Shown: positions 1 through 6,782, counted from the first letter of the stretch. The stretch: 7,632 nt of DNA from an uncultured Pseudorhodoferax sp. (GCA_913776795.1 CAJYRH010000576.1:1-7632), one strand, 5' to 3'. Program-made: numbers and translations. Notes: generated from the sequence alone by a model not told the origin.

Positions 1-969
1 GGGCACGTTGTGCGCTTCCAGCGCCTGCATCCAGTCGGCCTTGCTGCGCTGGGCCAGCAGCGCGCGCAGTTCGGGGATCAGCACCTTGCGGTGCACCACG
101 CGGTCGGCGTTGCGGGCGAAGCGCGGATCGCGGGCTAGGTCCTCGCGGCCCGCCACGGCGCAGAAACGTGCGAACTGCGCGTCGTTGGCCACGGCCAGGA
201 TCATGTGGCCGTCGGCGGTGGGGAACACCTCGTAGGGCACGATGTGCGGATGCGCGTTGCCAAGCCGGCCCGGCACGCGCTCTGAACAGAAGTACGACAG
301 CACCTGTGTGACGTTCACGGCCACGGCGGTGTCCAGCAGCGCCATGTCGATGAACTGGCCCTCGCCGGTGCGCTCGCGGTGGGCGATGGCCGCCGTCAGC
401 GCGATGGTGGTGTACAGCCCGGTGAGGTAGTCGACGATGGGGATGCCGACCTTCTGCGGGCCGCCACCGGGCTCGCCGTCGGCCTCGCCCGTGATGCTCA
501 TCATGCCGCCCATGCCCTGGAACACGAAGTCGTAGCCCGGCCGGTGCGCCAGCGGCCCGGTCTGGCCGAAGCCCGTGACCGAGCAGTAGATCAGCGAAGG
601 CTGGATGCGGCGCAGGTCCTCGTAGCCCAGGCCGTAGCGCGCCAGGTTGCCGGCCTTGTAGTTCTCGATCAGCACGTCGCTCTGCGCCACCAGGCGGCGC
701 AGCAGCTCCTGGCCCTGCGGCGTGGCGATGTCCAGCGTGACCGACTTCTTGTTGCGGTTGCCAGACAGGAAGTAGGCCGATTCCCGCGTCTCGCGGCCTT
801 CGCCGTCGCGCAACCAGGGCGGGCCGAAGCCGCGCGTGTCGTCGCCCTCGCCCGGGCGCTCGACCTTGATGACCTCGGCACCGAGGTCGGCCAGGTTCTG
901 CGCCGCCAGAGGCGCAGCCAGGATGCGCGAGAGGTCGATCACGCGCAGGTGCGAATAGGGTCCAGCCAT
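1..969 (-). CDS. CaiB/BaiF (class III) CoA-transferase, SUGCT-like, 3' end cut off by window edge
   Basis: This reading frame runs on the minus strand from ATG at 969 to the window edge with no stop: 323 residues, about 80 short of the usual 390-410. I translated it codon by codon and found no frameshift. The N-terminus ([32 protein letters not shown] at residues 26-40) is the CoA-binding Rossmann start of the family. NRNKKSV is at 71-77, [11 protein letters not shown] at 99-109 and a GMGG segment at 152-155. D180 in [10 protein letters not shown] sits where the catalytic Asp that forms the acyl-aspartyl anhydride is expected. The later block [19 protein letters not shown] resembles human SUGCT (succinyl-CoA:glutarate CoA-transferase). 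The family moves CoA between carboxylic acids in the cytoplasm. The exact acids cannot be read from sequence; a dicarboxylate such as glutarate is an inference. The Shine-Dalgarno match is weak (GTGAAAATCAA before ATG). It is divergent from the racemase gene. Confidence 0.9.
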   Translation of the reverse strand, partial: MAGPYSHLRVIDLSRILAAPLAAQNLADLGAEVIKVERPGEGDDTRGFGPPWLRDGEGRETRESAYFLSGNRNKKSVTLDIATPQGQELLRRLVAQSDVLIENYKAGNLARYGLGYEDLRRIQPSLIYCSVTGFGQTGPLAHRPGYDFVFQGMGGMMSITGEADGEPGGGPQKVGIPIVDYLTGLYTTIALTAAIAHRERTGEGQFIDMALLDTAVAVNVTQVLSYFCSERVPGRLGNAHPHIVPYEVFPTADGHMILAVANDAQFARFCAVAGREDLARDPRFARNADRVVHRKVLIPELRALLAQRSKADWMQALEAHNVP

Positions 970-1043
970 TTGATTTTCACAATATCGAATTTAGATTCGA
1001 CATCATAAAATCACAGGCTCCCAATTCCCTGCGTTTTTCCGCC
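970..1043. promoter_or_regulatory. Divergent promoter region between the two CoA-transferase-family genes
   Basis: These 74 bp are clearly AT-rich against the very GC-rich genes on both sides, as expected for a shared promoter region. For the plus-strand gene the best -10 candidate is CATAAA at 1004-1009, with no convincing -35; this would give a leader of roughly 25-30 nt. For the minus-strand gene a weak pair, TTATGA (-35) and GATATT (-10) with a 16-bp spacer, can be read on the reverse strand across the palindrome at 985-1000. Neither promoter matches the consensus well. The racemase ATG has no Shine-Dalgarno sequence in front of it (pyrimidine-rich TTTTTCCGCC). Confidence 0.55.
985..1000. 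promoter_or_regulatory. Putative operator: perfect 6-4-6 palindrome
   Basis: TCGAAT (985-990), spacer TTAG, then ATTCGA (995-1000) is a perfect inverted repeat with its centre 16 bp spacing typical of a dimeric regulator site. It lies in the divergent promoter region, about 16 bp from the minus-strand start and about 44 bp from the plus-strand start. It could let one regulator control both genes. No regulator gene adjoins it in this window; the cognate protein (a GntR, IclR, TetR or LysR type) is unknown. The repeat is seen directly; operator function is inferred. Confidence 0.45.
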
Positions 1044-2144
1044 ATGACCCACCGCACCCAGGGGCCGCTGGCCGGCCTGCGCGTCCTCGAGTTCGCCGGC
1101 ATCGGCCCCGGCCCCTTCGCCACCATGCTGCTCAGCGACATGGGGGCCGATGTGCTGCGCATCGACCGTCCGGGCGCTGGCCCGCGCCCGCCGCACGACG
1201 TGGTCTCGCGCGGACGCCGCGTGGTCGAACTGGACCTGCAGCAGGCAGCGGCCGTGGACCAGGTGCTGGAACTCATCGCGCGCAGCGACGTGCTGATCGA
1301 AGGCTTCCGCCCCGGCGTCATGGAGCGGCTGGGGCTGGGCCCGGACACCGCGCTGGCACGCCAGCCGGCGCTGGTGTACGGCCGGCTGACCGGCTGGGGC
1401 CAGGACGGACCGCTGGCGCAGGCGGCCGGGCACGACATCGGCTACATCGCGCTGGCCGGCGCGCTGGCCACCTTCGGGCCGGCCGGGTCCGCGCCGCTGC
1501 CGCCCATGAACCTGGTGGGCGACTACGGCGGCGGCTCGCTGTACCTCACGACCGGCATCCTCGCGGCCCTGCACGAGGCCAAGGCCAGCGGCCGCGGCCA
1601 GGTGGTCGATGCGGCCATCGTCGACGGCACGGCCTCGCTGCTGGCGCTGTACGCCGGCCGCACCAGCGGCGGGCTCTGGTCCGACCAGCGCGGCGCCAAT
1701 CTGCTGGACGGCGCAGCCCACTACTACCGCTGCTACCGCACGTCCGACGCCCGCTACATGGCCGTCGGCGCGATCGAGCCCAAGTTCTTCGCCGTGCTGT
1801 GCCGCGTGCTGGGGGTGGACCCGGCCGAGGTGCCGCAGGCCGACCGTGCCGGCTGGCCTGACCATGCCGCGCGTTTCGCGGCGCTGTTCGCGACCCGCAC
1901 CCAGGCCGAGTGGACCGCCGCCTTCGACGGCACCGACGCCTGCGTGGCGCCGGTGCTGGCCCCGCGCGAGGCCGGCGCCCATCCGCACATGGCCACGCGT
2001 GGCGTGTGGCGCGACATCGACGGCGTGCTGCAGCCCGCGGCCGCACCGCGCTTCTCGCGCAGCGGGCAGGGCGTGCAAGGCCCGCCGCCTGCCGCAGTGC
2101 AGGCGGTCGGCGAAGCCCTGGCCAAATGGGTGCCGCGGGGGTAG
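1044..2144 (+). CDS. Alpha-methylacyl-CoA racemase (CaiB/BaiF superfamily)
   Basis: This 366-residue protein interconverts (R)- and (S)-2-methylacyl-CoA thioesters by proton abstraction at the alpha carbon, a step that lets methyl-branched acyl-CoAs enter beta-oxidation. The family name is read from its sequence. Compared with Mycobacterium tuberculosis MCR, the key residues fall at a constant offset of four: R42 (MCR R38), R95 (R91), H130-D131 (H126-D127, in [11 protein letters not shown]), D160 (D156, in NLVGDYGGG) and E245 (E241, in GAIEPKFF). The general-acid/base set thus looks complete and the enzyme probably active. Length matches MCR (about 360). The ATG at 1044 begins just before the conserved [19 protein letters not shown] block and no other start fits, although no Shine-Dalgarno is visible. 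It is divergent from the SUGCT-like gene; its TAG lies 4 bp from the stop of psd on the other strand. The natural substrate is not determined by sequence. Confidence 0.92.
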   Translation: MTHRTQGPLAGLRVLEFAGIGPGPFATMLLSDMGADVLRIDRPGAGPRPPHDVVSRGRRVVELDLQQAAAVDQVLELIARSDVLIEGFRPGVMERLGLGPDTALARQPALVYGRLTGWGQDGPLAQAAGHDIGYIALAGALATFGPAGSAPLPPMNLVGDYGGGSLYLTTGILAALHEAKASGRGQVVDAAIVDGTASLLALYAGRTSGGLWSDQRGANLLDGAAHYYRCYRTSDARYMAVGAIEPKFFAVLCRVLGVDPAEVPQADRAGWPDHAARFAALFATRTQAEWTAAFDGTDACVAPVLAPREAGAHPHMATRGVWRDIDGVLQPAAAPRFSRSGQGVQGPPPAAVQAVGEALAKWVPRG

Positions 2145-2148
2145 GCGC

Positions 2149-2994
2149 TCAGCCCCAGTCGGCCATGCGCTCGCCCAGGCGGATCGCGCGCGCTGGCGCC
2201 CACTCCGGGTTGAAGCGCAGTGCGCCCTCGGGGAACAGCATGACCACGGTGGAGCCAAGCAGGAAGCGGCCCATCTCCTCGCCCTGGCGCAGGCTGACCT
2301 GTCCGTCCGGGTATTCCCAGCTGCGCAGCTCGCCCGAGCGGGGCGGGTTCACCACGCCATGCCACACGGTGGCCATGCTGCCGACGATGGTGGCACCGAC
2401 CAGCGTCAGCACCAGCGGACCATGGGCGGTCTCGAACACGCAGACCACGCGCTCGTTGCGTGCGAACAGGCCCGGCACGCCGCGCGCCGTGGTCGGGTTC
2501 ACCGAGAACAGCTCGCCCGGCACATGGACCATGCGCACCAGCCGCCCGTCGCAGGGCATGTGGATGCGGTGGTAGTCCCGCGGGCTCAGGTACAGCGTGG
2601 CGAAGCTGCCGTGGCGGAAGCGCCCGGCCAGCGCCGCGTCACCGCCGATCAGCGCACGCGTGGAATAGGCGTGGCCCTTGGCCTGGAAAATCTGGTCGTC
2701 CTCGATGCGGCCGAACTGGCTGATGGCGCCGTCGACCGGGCAGACCAGATCGGCCTGGGCCAGAGGCCTGGCGCCATCCTTGAGCGCCCGCGTGAAAAAC
2801 TCGTTGAAGCTGGAATACGAGGCGATGTCCGGATCGGCCGCCTCCGTCATGTCGACACCGTACTTGCCCACGAACCAGCGGATCAGCGCCGTCGTGCGTG
2901 CGCCGCGGCGGGCCGAGGCTACCTTCCCGGCAAACCGTGTCAAACGGTGCTTTGGCAGGAGGTATTGCGGCAGGACGGCAAGGCGGTCGGACAA
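2149..2994 (-). CDS. psd: Phosphatidylserine decarboxylase proenzyme, TTG start
   Basis: Psd decarboxylates phosphatidylserine to phosphatidylethanolamine at the inner membrane, the last step of the main bacterial PE pathway. Read from TTG at 2994 the protein is 281 residues, normal for the short proteobacterial form. The self-processing motif LGST is at 246-249: cleavage between G247 and S248 would turn S248 into the pyruvoyl group of the alpha subunit. D88 (CPVDGA) and H145 (YHRIHMP) match the E. coli catalytic D90 and H147. Other family blocks are FNEFFTRALK, FQAKGHAYS, SVNP and FARNERVV. I chose TTG because it gives (M)SDRLAVLPQYLLPK, the usual N-terminus of beta-proteobacterial Psd. The open frame upstream runs into the LysR gene, there is no ATG or GTG nearby, and a GAAGAGAG Shine-Dalgarno-like stretch ends 7 nt before it. 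The next Met (residue 49) would be too late. It is divergent from lysR and tail-to-tail with the racemase. Confidence 0.95.
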   Translation of the reverse strand: MSDRLAVLPQYLLPKHRLTRFAGKVASARRGARTTALIRWFVGKYGVDMTEAADPDIASYSSFNEFFTRALKDGARPLAQADLVCPVDGAISQFGRIEDDQIFQAKGHAYSTRALIGGDAALAGRFRHGSFATLYLSPRDYHRIHMPCDGRLVRMVHVPGELFSVNPTTARGVPGLFARNERVVCVFETAHGPLVLTLVGATIVGSMATVWHGVVNPPRSGELRSWEYPDGQVSLRQGEEMGRFLLGSTVVMLFPEGALRFNPEWAPARAIRLGERMADWG

Positions 2995-3082
2995 GTGGGC
3001 ACTCTCTTCGTGGTCGGTCTGGAAGTGTAGCCGTCGCCCCCGGAGCGCACGTAGGCCGGCGGCTGCGACGAGAATCGGACAC
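2995..3082. promoter_or_regulatory. Divergent psd / lysR intergenic region
   Basis: These 88 bp separate the psd start from the LysR start and must hold both promoters. The sequence is GC-rich. On the minus strand TACACT (3024-3029) is a possible psd -10, but no -35 is convincing. For lysR, GAGAA at 3070-3074 lies 8 nt before the ATG and can act as a Shine-Dalgarno. I find no strong inverted repeat. LysR regulators often bind near their own divergent promoter, but T-N11-A matches are too common in such sequence to be evidence. Confidence 0.4.
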
Positions 3083-3976
3083 ATGGCCACCGCCGCCCGC
3101 ATCCCGCCGATCCAGTGCCTGCTGACCTTCGAGGCGCTCGCGCGGCTGCGCAGCGTGACGCTGGCGGCCGACGAACTCTGCGTCACGCCCAGTGCCGTGA
3201 GCCACCGCGTGCGCCAGCTCGAGCAGAGCATCGGCACCAAGCTGTTCGGACGCGCCGACTTCTCGCTGACCACCGAGGGCAGCGAGTACCTGGCCCATGT
3301 GCGCGAGGGCCTGGCGATGCTGGGCCGCTTCCCGGGCGCCCAGCCGGCACCCGGCAAGCGCAAGCTGCGCCTGGCCGTGACGCCGACCTTCGCCCGCGCC
3401 ATCCTGATCCCGCGGCTGCGCCAGTTCACCGAGGCCTACCCCGAGATCGACCTGCTGTTGCAGGTCAGCATTCCGTTGCTGGACGTGGTGGCCGAGGACG
3501 CCGACCTCATGGTGCGCTTCGGCGCCGGCCGCTATGCCGACGTCGAGCATCTGCTGCTGGCGCGCGACGAGGTCACGCCGCTGGCCGCGCCCAGCTTCCT
3601 GCGCGAAGCCGGTGGGCCCTTCGCCCAGGCCGAAGACCTCGAAGGCCAGCGCCTGCTGCGCTCGGCGCTGGACCCCTGGCGCACCTGGTTCGCGGCCCGC
3701 AAGCTGGACTGGCCCGAGCCCGGCGAAGGCTCGCAGTTCAATGACGTGGGCCTCATGTGCGACGCCGCGGCGGCCGGCATGGGCATCGCGCTGGTGCGGC
3801 TCAAGCTGGCCGCACCCTGGCTGGACAGCGGCGCGTTGGTGCGCATCGGCACCACGCCGGCCTTCACCGAAAGCGTGCCCAGTCCGCACGCGCACTACCT
3901 GTGCTGGCGCACCGGCACCATGGACCGCTGGGAGTGCACGGCCTTTGCCGACTGGCTGCGCCAGGCGCTGGCCTGA
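3083..3976 (+). CDS. LysR-family transcriptional regulator, GcvA-like
   Basis: This 297-residue protein has the standard LysR layout and length. A winged helix-turn-helix lies at about residues 12-68 (LLTFEALARLRSVTLAAD, TPSAVSHRVRQLEQSIGTKLF), followed by a linker helix and an effector-binding domain from about 94 (KLRLAVTPTFA) to the end, with RFGAGRYADVEHLLL at 145-159. The SAVSHRVRQLE recognition helix and the RFG-G-Y-D segment are typical of the GcvA subgroup. The ATG at 3083 is preceded by GAGAA and sits at the normal distance before the HTH. Neighbours are psd (divergent) and glcD (same strand, 83 bp downstream). Control of glcD, with a small hydroxy acid as effector, is a reasonable guess from position only; the effector cannot be read from the sequence. 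Control of psd is possible but less natural, since psd is a housekeeping gene. Confidence 0.93.
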   Translation: MATAARIPPIQCLLTFEALARLRSVTLAADELCVTPSAVSHRVRQLEQSIGTKLFGRADFSLTTEGSEYLAHVREGLAMLGRFPGAQPAPGKRKLRLAVTPTFARAILIPRLRQFTEAYPEIDLLLQVSIPLLDVVAEDADLMVRFGAGRYADVEHLLLARDEVTPLAAPSFLREAGGPFAQAEDLEGQRLLRSALDPWRTWFAARKLDWPEPGEGSQFNDVGLMCDAAAAGMGIALVRLKLAAPWLDSGALVRIGTTPAFTESVPSPHAHYLCWRTGTMDRWECTAFADWLRQALA

Positions 3977-4059
3977 AGCGGCTTCACGCCGGGCTTGAAC
4001 TTTCCTCAGCCGCGCGGCGGCACGCTGGCTTACAGTCTGGCGCCCCCACGGAGAACACC
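3977..4059 (+). promoter_or_regulatory. glcD leader: possible promoter and strong ribosome binding site
   Basis: This 83-bp gap follows the lysR stop. At the lysR stop codon there is a small inverted repeat, TGAAGC-G-GCTTCA (3974-3986), too short and lacking a T-tract, so not a good terminator. TTGAAC (3995-4000) is a possible -35 and TACAGT (4031-4036) a possible -10, but their spacing (30 bp) is too long to pair, so at most one belongs to a real promoter. GGAGA at 4050-4054 is a good Shine-Dalgarno 5 nt before the glcD ATG and fixes the start. The gap allows both a separate glcD promoter and read-through from lysR. Confidence 0.45.
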
Positions 4060-5529
4060 ATGGCCGAGACTGCCCTGCCGCCCGCCGAGACCCTGGCCGC
4101 TCTGCGCCGCGTGCTGCCCGCGCACGCGCTGCTGTCGCAGCCCGAGGACACCACGCCCTACGAATGCGACGGCCTGACGGCCTACCGCCAGCGCCCCATG
4201 GCCGTGGCCCTGCCCGAGACCTACGAACAGGTGCAGGCCGTGCTCAAGACCTGCCATGCATTGGGTGTGCCGGTGGTCGCGCGCGGCGCCGGCACCGGCC
4301 TGTCGGGTGGCGCCATGCCGCATGCCCAGGGCGTCACGCTGTCCATGGCCAAGTTCAACAAGATCCTGAAGATGGACCCGGTCAGCCGCACGGCCGTCGT
4401 GCAATGCGGCGTGCGCAACCTGGCGATCAGCGAGGCGGCCGCGCCGCACGGCCTGTACTACGTGCCCGACCCGTCCAGCCAGATCGCCTGCACCATCGGT
4501 GGCAACGTGGCCGAGAACTCCGGCGGCGTGCACTGCCTCAAGTACGGCTTGACCGTGCACAACGTGCTGCAGATCAGCGGCTTCACGGCCGAGGGCGAGC
4601 CCATCACCTTCGGCGGCGCGGCACTCGATTCGCCCGGCCTGGACCTGCTGGCCCTGGCCATCGGCTCCGAAGGCATGCTGGCCGTGGCCACCGAAGTCAC
4701 CGTCAAGCTCGTGCCCAAGCCGCAACTGGCGCGCTGCATCATGGCCAGCTTCGACGACCTGCGCAAAGCCGGCGACGCGGTGGCCGCCGTGATCGCGGCC
4801 GGCATCCTCCCGGCCGGCCTGGAAATGATGGACAAGCCCATGACGGCCGCCGTGGAAGACTTCGTGCGCGCCGGCTACGACCTCACGGCCGAGGCCATCC
4901 TGCTCTGCGAGAGCGACGGCACACCCGAGGAGGTCGAGGAAGAGATCGGCCGCATGAGCGACGTGCTGCGCGCCAGTGGCGCCACGGCCATCGCCGTGAG
5001 CCGGGACGAGGCCGAGCGCCTGCGCTTCTGGAGCGGCCGCAAGAACGCCTTCCCGGCCTCGGGCCGCATCAGCCCCGACTACATGTGCATGGACTCGACC
5101 ATTCCGCGCAAGCGCCTGGCCGACATCCTGCTGGCCATCGCCGAGATGGAAAAGAAGTACGGCCTGCGCTGCGCCAACGTGTTCCACGCCGGCGACGGCA
5201 ACCTGCACCCGCTGATCCTGTTCGATGCCAACGACCCCGACCAGCTGCACCGCTGCGAGCTGTTCGGCGCCGACATCCTGGAGACCAGCGTGGCCATGGG
5301 CGGCACCGTGACCGGCGAGCATGGCGTGGGCGTGGAAAAGCTCAACAGCATGTGCGTGCAGTTCTCCGCCGAGGAGAACGCGCAGATGTTCGGCATCAAG
5401 GCCGCCTTCGACCCCAAGGGTCTGCTGAACCCGGGCAAGGTGATCCCCACACTGAACCGCTGCGCCGAGTACGGCAAGATGCTGGTGCGCGGCGGCCGGA
5501 TCGCGCACCCGGATCTGCCGCGTTTTTGA
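4060..5529 (+). CDS. glcD: Glycolate oxidase FAD subunit (FAD-linked oxidase)
   Basis: This 489-residue protein closely follows E. coli GlcD (499 aa) over its full length. GlcD carries the FAD of the membrane-associated glycolate dehydrogenase GlcDEF, which oxidises glycolate (and often D-lactate) to the 2-oxo acid and passes electrons to the respiratory chain. The PCMH-type FAD-binding domain spans about residues 40-220: the loop RGAGTGLSGG at 75-84, YVPDPSSQIACTIGGNVAEN at 134-153 and VHCLKYGLTVHN at 157-168. The C-terminal FAD-oxidase domain includes GRKNAFPASGRISPDY (326-341), the metal/substrate-site motif NVFHAGDGNLHP (373-384), GEHGVGVEK (419-427) and FDPKGLLNPGK (450-460). The ATG at 4060 has a strong GGAGA site. 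No glcE or glcF follows; instead an ATPase gene and lrgAB do. A stand-alone D-2-hydroxyacid dehydrogenase of the same family is the main alternative, but similarity to GlcD is strong. Confidence 0.9.
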   Translation: MAETALPPAETLAALRRVLPAHALLSQPEDTTPYECDGLTAYRQRPMAVALPETYEQVQAVLKTCHALGVPVVARGAGTGLSGGAMPHAQGVTLSMAKFNKILKMDPVSRTAVVQCGVRNLAISEAAAPHGLYYVPDPSSQIACTIGGNVAENSGGVHCLKYGLTVHNVLQISGFTAEGEPITFGGAALDSPGLDLLALAIGSEGMLAVATEVTVKLVPKPQLARCIMASFDDLRKAGDAVAAVIAAGILPAGLEMMDKPMTAAVEDFVRAGYDLTAEAILLCESDGTPEEVEEEIGRMSDVLRASGATAIAVSRDEAERLRFWSGRKNAFPASGRISPDYMCMDSTIPRKRLADILLAIAEMEKKYGLRCANVFHAGDGNLHPLILFDANDPDQLHRCELFGADILETSVAMGGTVTGEHGVGVEKLNSMCVQFSAEENAQMFGIKAAFDPKGLLNPGKVIPTLNRCAEYGKMLVRGGRIAHPDLPRF

Positions 5530-5573
5530 TTTACTCAATGGGCTGAGTAAACTATCTCAGCCCATTGAGTAAT
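5530..5573. repeat. 44-bp double palindrome: two abutting 22-bp units and a 17-bp inverted repeat
   Basis: Directly after the glcD stop lie two 22-bp units. Unit 1 (5530-5551) is TTTACTCA, core ATGGGC, TGAGTAAA: perfect 8-bp arms. Unit 2 (5552-5573) is CTATCTCA, core GCCCAT, TGAGTAAT, whose inner CTCA/TGAG arms are perfect and whose core is the reverse complement of unit 1's. Together they also form a long perfect inverted repeat, TTACTCAATGGGCTGAG (5531-5547) against 5556-5572, with an 8-nt loop. Four half-sites are thus spaced 14, 8 and 14 bp apart, and the two units are 22 bp apart (about two helical turns). A fair promoter lies inside it: TTGATT (5526-5531), 16 bp, TAAACT (5548-5553). It may be a two-site autoregulatory operator for the ATPase gene, a terminator/attenuator hairpin (though only a short TTT follows), or the edge of an inserted segment. 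Confidence 0.8.
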
Positions 5574-5579
5574 TTCCCG

Positions 5580-6782
5580 ATGCCCACCGAGATCCAGCGC
5601 GTCGCGCTGCAGCCATTCATCGAACGCCTGCGCGAACCGCGCCGTTTTCTGCAGGTGCTGGCGGGGCCGCGCCAGGTGGGCAAGACCACGCTGGTGCGGC
5701 AGGCGCTGGCAGCACTTTCATCCGAGCGCGTTGCGCAGCACAGCGTCAGCGCAGACAGTCCGGGCCTGCAGGGGTCGAGCTGGCTCGCGGCGCAGTGGGA
5801 AACCGCACGCGCGCTGGCCGCGCAGGCCGGCAGCTGCATCCTGGTGCTCGACGAGGTGCAGAAGCTCCCTGGTTGGACCGAGGAGGTCAAGCGCCTGTGG
5901 GATGAGGACAGCGCCGCCGGCCGCGACGTGCGCGCCGTGGTGCTGGGCTCCGCGCCGCTGCTGATCGCGCGCGGCCTGACCGAGAGCATGGCCGGCCGCT
6001 TCGAGATCACGCGCCTGGGCCACTGGCGCTACACCGAAATGCGCGAGGCCTTCGACTTCACGCTGGAGCAGTACATCTTCTTCGGCGGCTACCCGGGTGC
6101 CGCGCCACTGGCGCACGACGAAGCCCGCTGGGCCGCCTACATCCGCGACGCGCTGATCGAAACCACCATCAGCAAGGACGTGCTGCTGATGGCGCCGGTG
6201 CAGAAACCTGCGCTGCTGCGCCGGCTGTTCGACCTGGCCTGCCGCTACAGCGGCCAGATGCTGAGCTACCAGAAGATGATGGGCCAGCTGGCCGATGCCG
6301 GCAACACCACCACGCTGGCGCACTACCTGGAGCTGCTGGAAGGCGCAGGCATGGTCTGCGGGCTGCAGAAGTATGCCGGCCAGGTGCTGCGCCAGCGCGC
6401 CTCCAGTCCCAAGCTGCAGGTCTACAACACGGCACTGATGGGCGCACTGGCCGTGGCCGAGGGCTGGGGCTTCGCGCAGCTGCGCGCCACGCCCGAGCAA
6501 TGGGGTCGCCTGGTCGAAAGCGCCGTGGGCGCAGAACTGCTGGCGCGCCAACTCACGCACAGCAGCACGCAGCCTGCGCTGTACTACTGGCACGAAGCCG
6601 GCCGCGAGGTCGACTATGTGCTGCCCGACGGCCGGGAGCTGTTTGCGCTGGAGGTCAAGAGCGGCCGGCATCGCGGCAATGTCTCCGGGCTCGATGCATT
6701 CCGCGCGGGCTTTCCCAAGGCCAGGCCGCTGGTGCTCGGCACCGGCGGCCTCGACCTCCACCACTGGTTCAAGACACCATGA
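5580..6782 (+). CDS. AAA ATPase with C-terminal DUF4143 (AAA_14 family ATP-binding protein)
   Basis: This 400-residue protein has the AAA_14-DUF4143 architecture and typical family length. Walker A is GPRQVGKTT at 29-37, Walker B CILVLDE at 86-92, a sensor-like VLGSAPLL at 121-128 and a likely arginine finger R140 in GLTESMAGRFE. FFGGYPGAAP (167-176) marks the junction. A winged-helix-like segment lies at about 205-270. The C-terminal domain has the PD-(D/E)XK-like pattern VESAVGAELL (312-321), REVDYVL (342-348, D345) and ALEVKSG (356-362, E358 and K360). The family is widespread and mostly uncharacterised; ATP hydrolysis is likely, nuclease activity only possible. ATG at 5580 is preferred; an in-frame TTG at 5565 would add five residues but lies in the palindrome's right arm. 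The only Shine-Dalgarno-like bases (GAG, 5567-5569) are inside that arm, so a hairpin could limit translation. The stop overlaps the lrgA ATG by 4 bp. It appears interposed between glcD and lrgAB; base composition looks like that of its neighbours. Confidence 0.9.
   Translation: MPTEIQRVALQPFIERLREPRRFLQVLAGPRQVGKTTLVRQALAALSSERVAQHSVSADSPGLQGSSWLAAQWETARALAAQAGSCILVLDEVQKLPGWTEEVKRLWDEDSAAGRDVRAVVLGSAPLLIARGLTESMAGRFEITRLGHWRYTEMREAFDFTLEQYIFFGGYPGAAPLAHDEARWAAYIRDALIETTISKDVLLMAPVQKPALLRRLFDLACRYSGQMLSYQKMMGQLADAGNTTTLAHYLELLEGAGMVCGLQKYAGQVLRQRASSPKLQVYNTALMGALAVAEGWGFAQLRATPEQWGRLVESAVGAELLARQLTHSSTQPALYYWHEAGREVDYVLPDGRELFALEVKSGRHRGNVSGLDAFRAGFPKARPLVLGTGGLDLHHWFKTP

Noticed and set aside
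2137..2156. GGGG...CCCC pairing between the racemase and psd stops as a bidirectional terminator
   Set aside because: Only four pairs with a long loop and no T-tract on either strand; expected by chance in such GC-rich sequence.
1011..2258. A 415-codon minus-strand frame across the racemase
   Set aside because: Low-complexity composition with no recognisable motif, and the sense strand carries all racemase catalytic residues.
3974..3986. Inverted repeat TGAAGC-G-GCTTCA at the lysR stop as a terminator
   Set aside because: Stable pairing is at most about 4 bp once a loop is allowed, and no T-tract follows.
4030..5538. A 502-codon open frame on the minus strand across glcD
   Set aside because: It mirrors glcD almost exactly, has a low-complexity His/Ala/Gly/Gln-rich translation typical of a GC-rich antisense frame, and glcD itself matches its family end to end.
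5531..5572. Simple intrinsic terminator of glcD as the full explanation of the inverted repeat
   Set aside because: The 17-bp stem could slow polymerase, but only TTT follows after AA, and the internal 8-bp palindrome and 22-bp phasing are not needed for a terminator. It may still contribute to termination.
5718..6764. A 348-codon minus-strand frame opposite the ATPase
   Set aside because: Composition is that of an antisense shadow; Walker A, Walker B and DUF4143 motifs are on the plus strand.
5580..6782. The ATPase as a transposase or part of an insertion sequence
   Set aside because: It has Walker A/B and DUF4143 motifs, no DDE or HUH signature, no terminal inverted repeats bracketing the gene and no visible target duplication.
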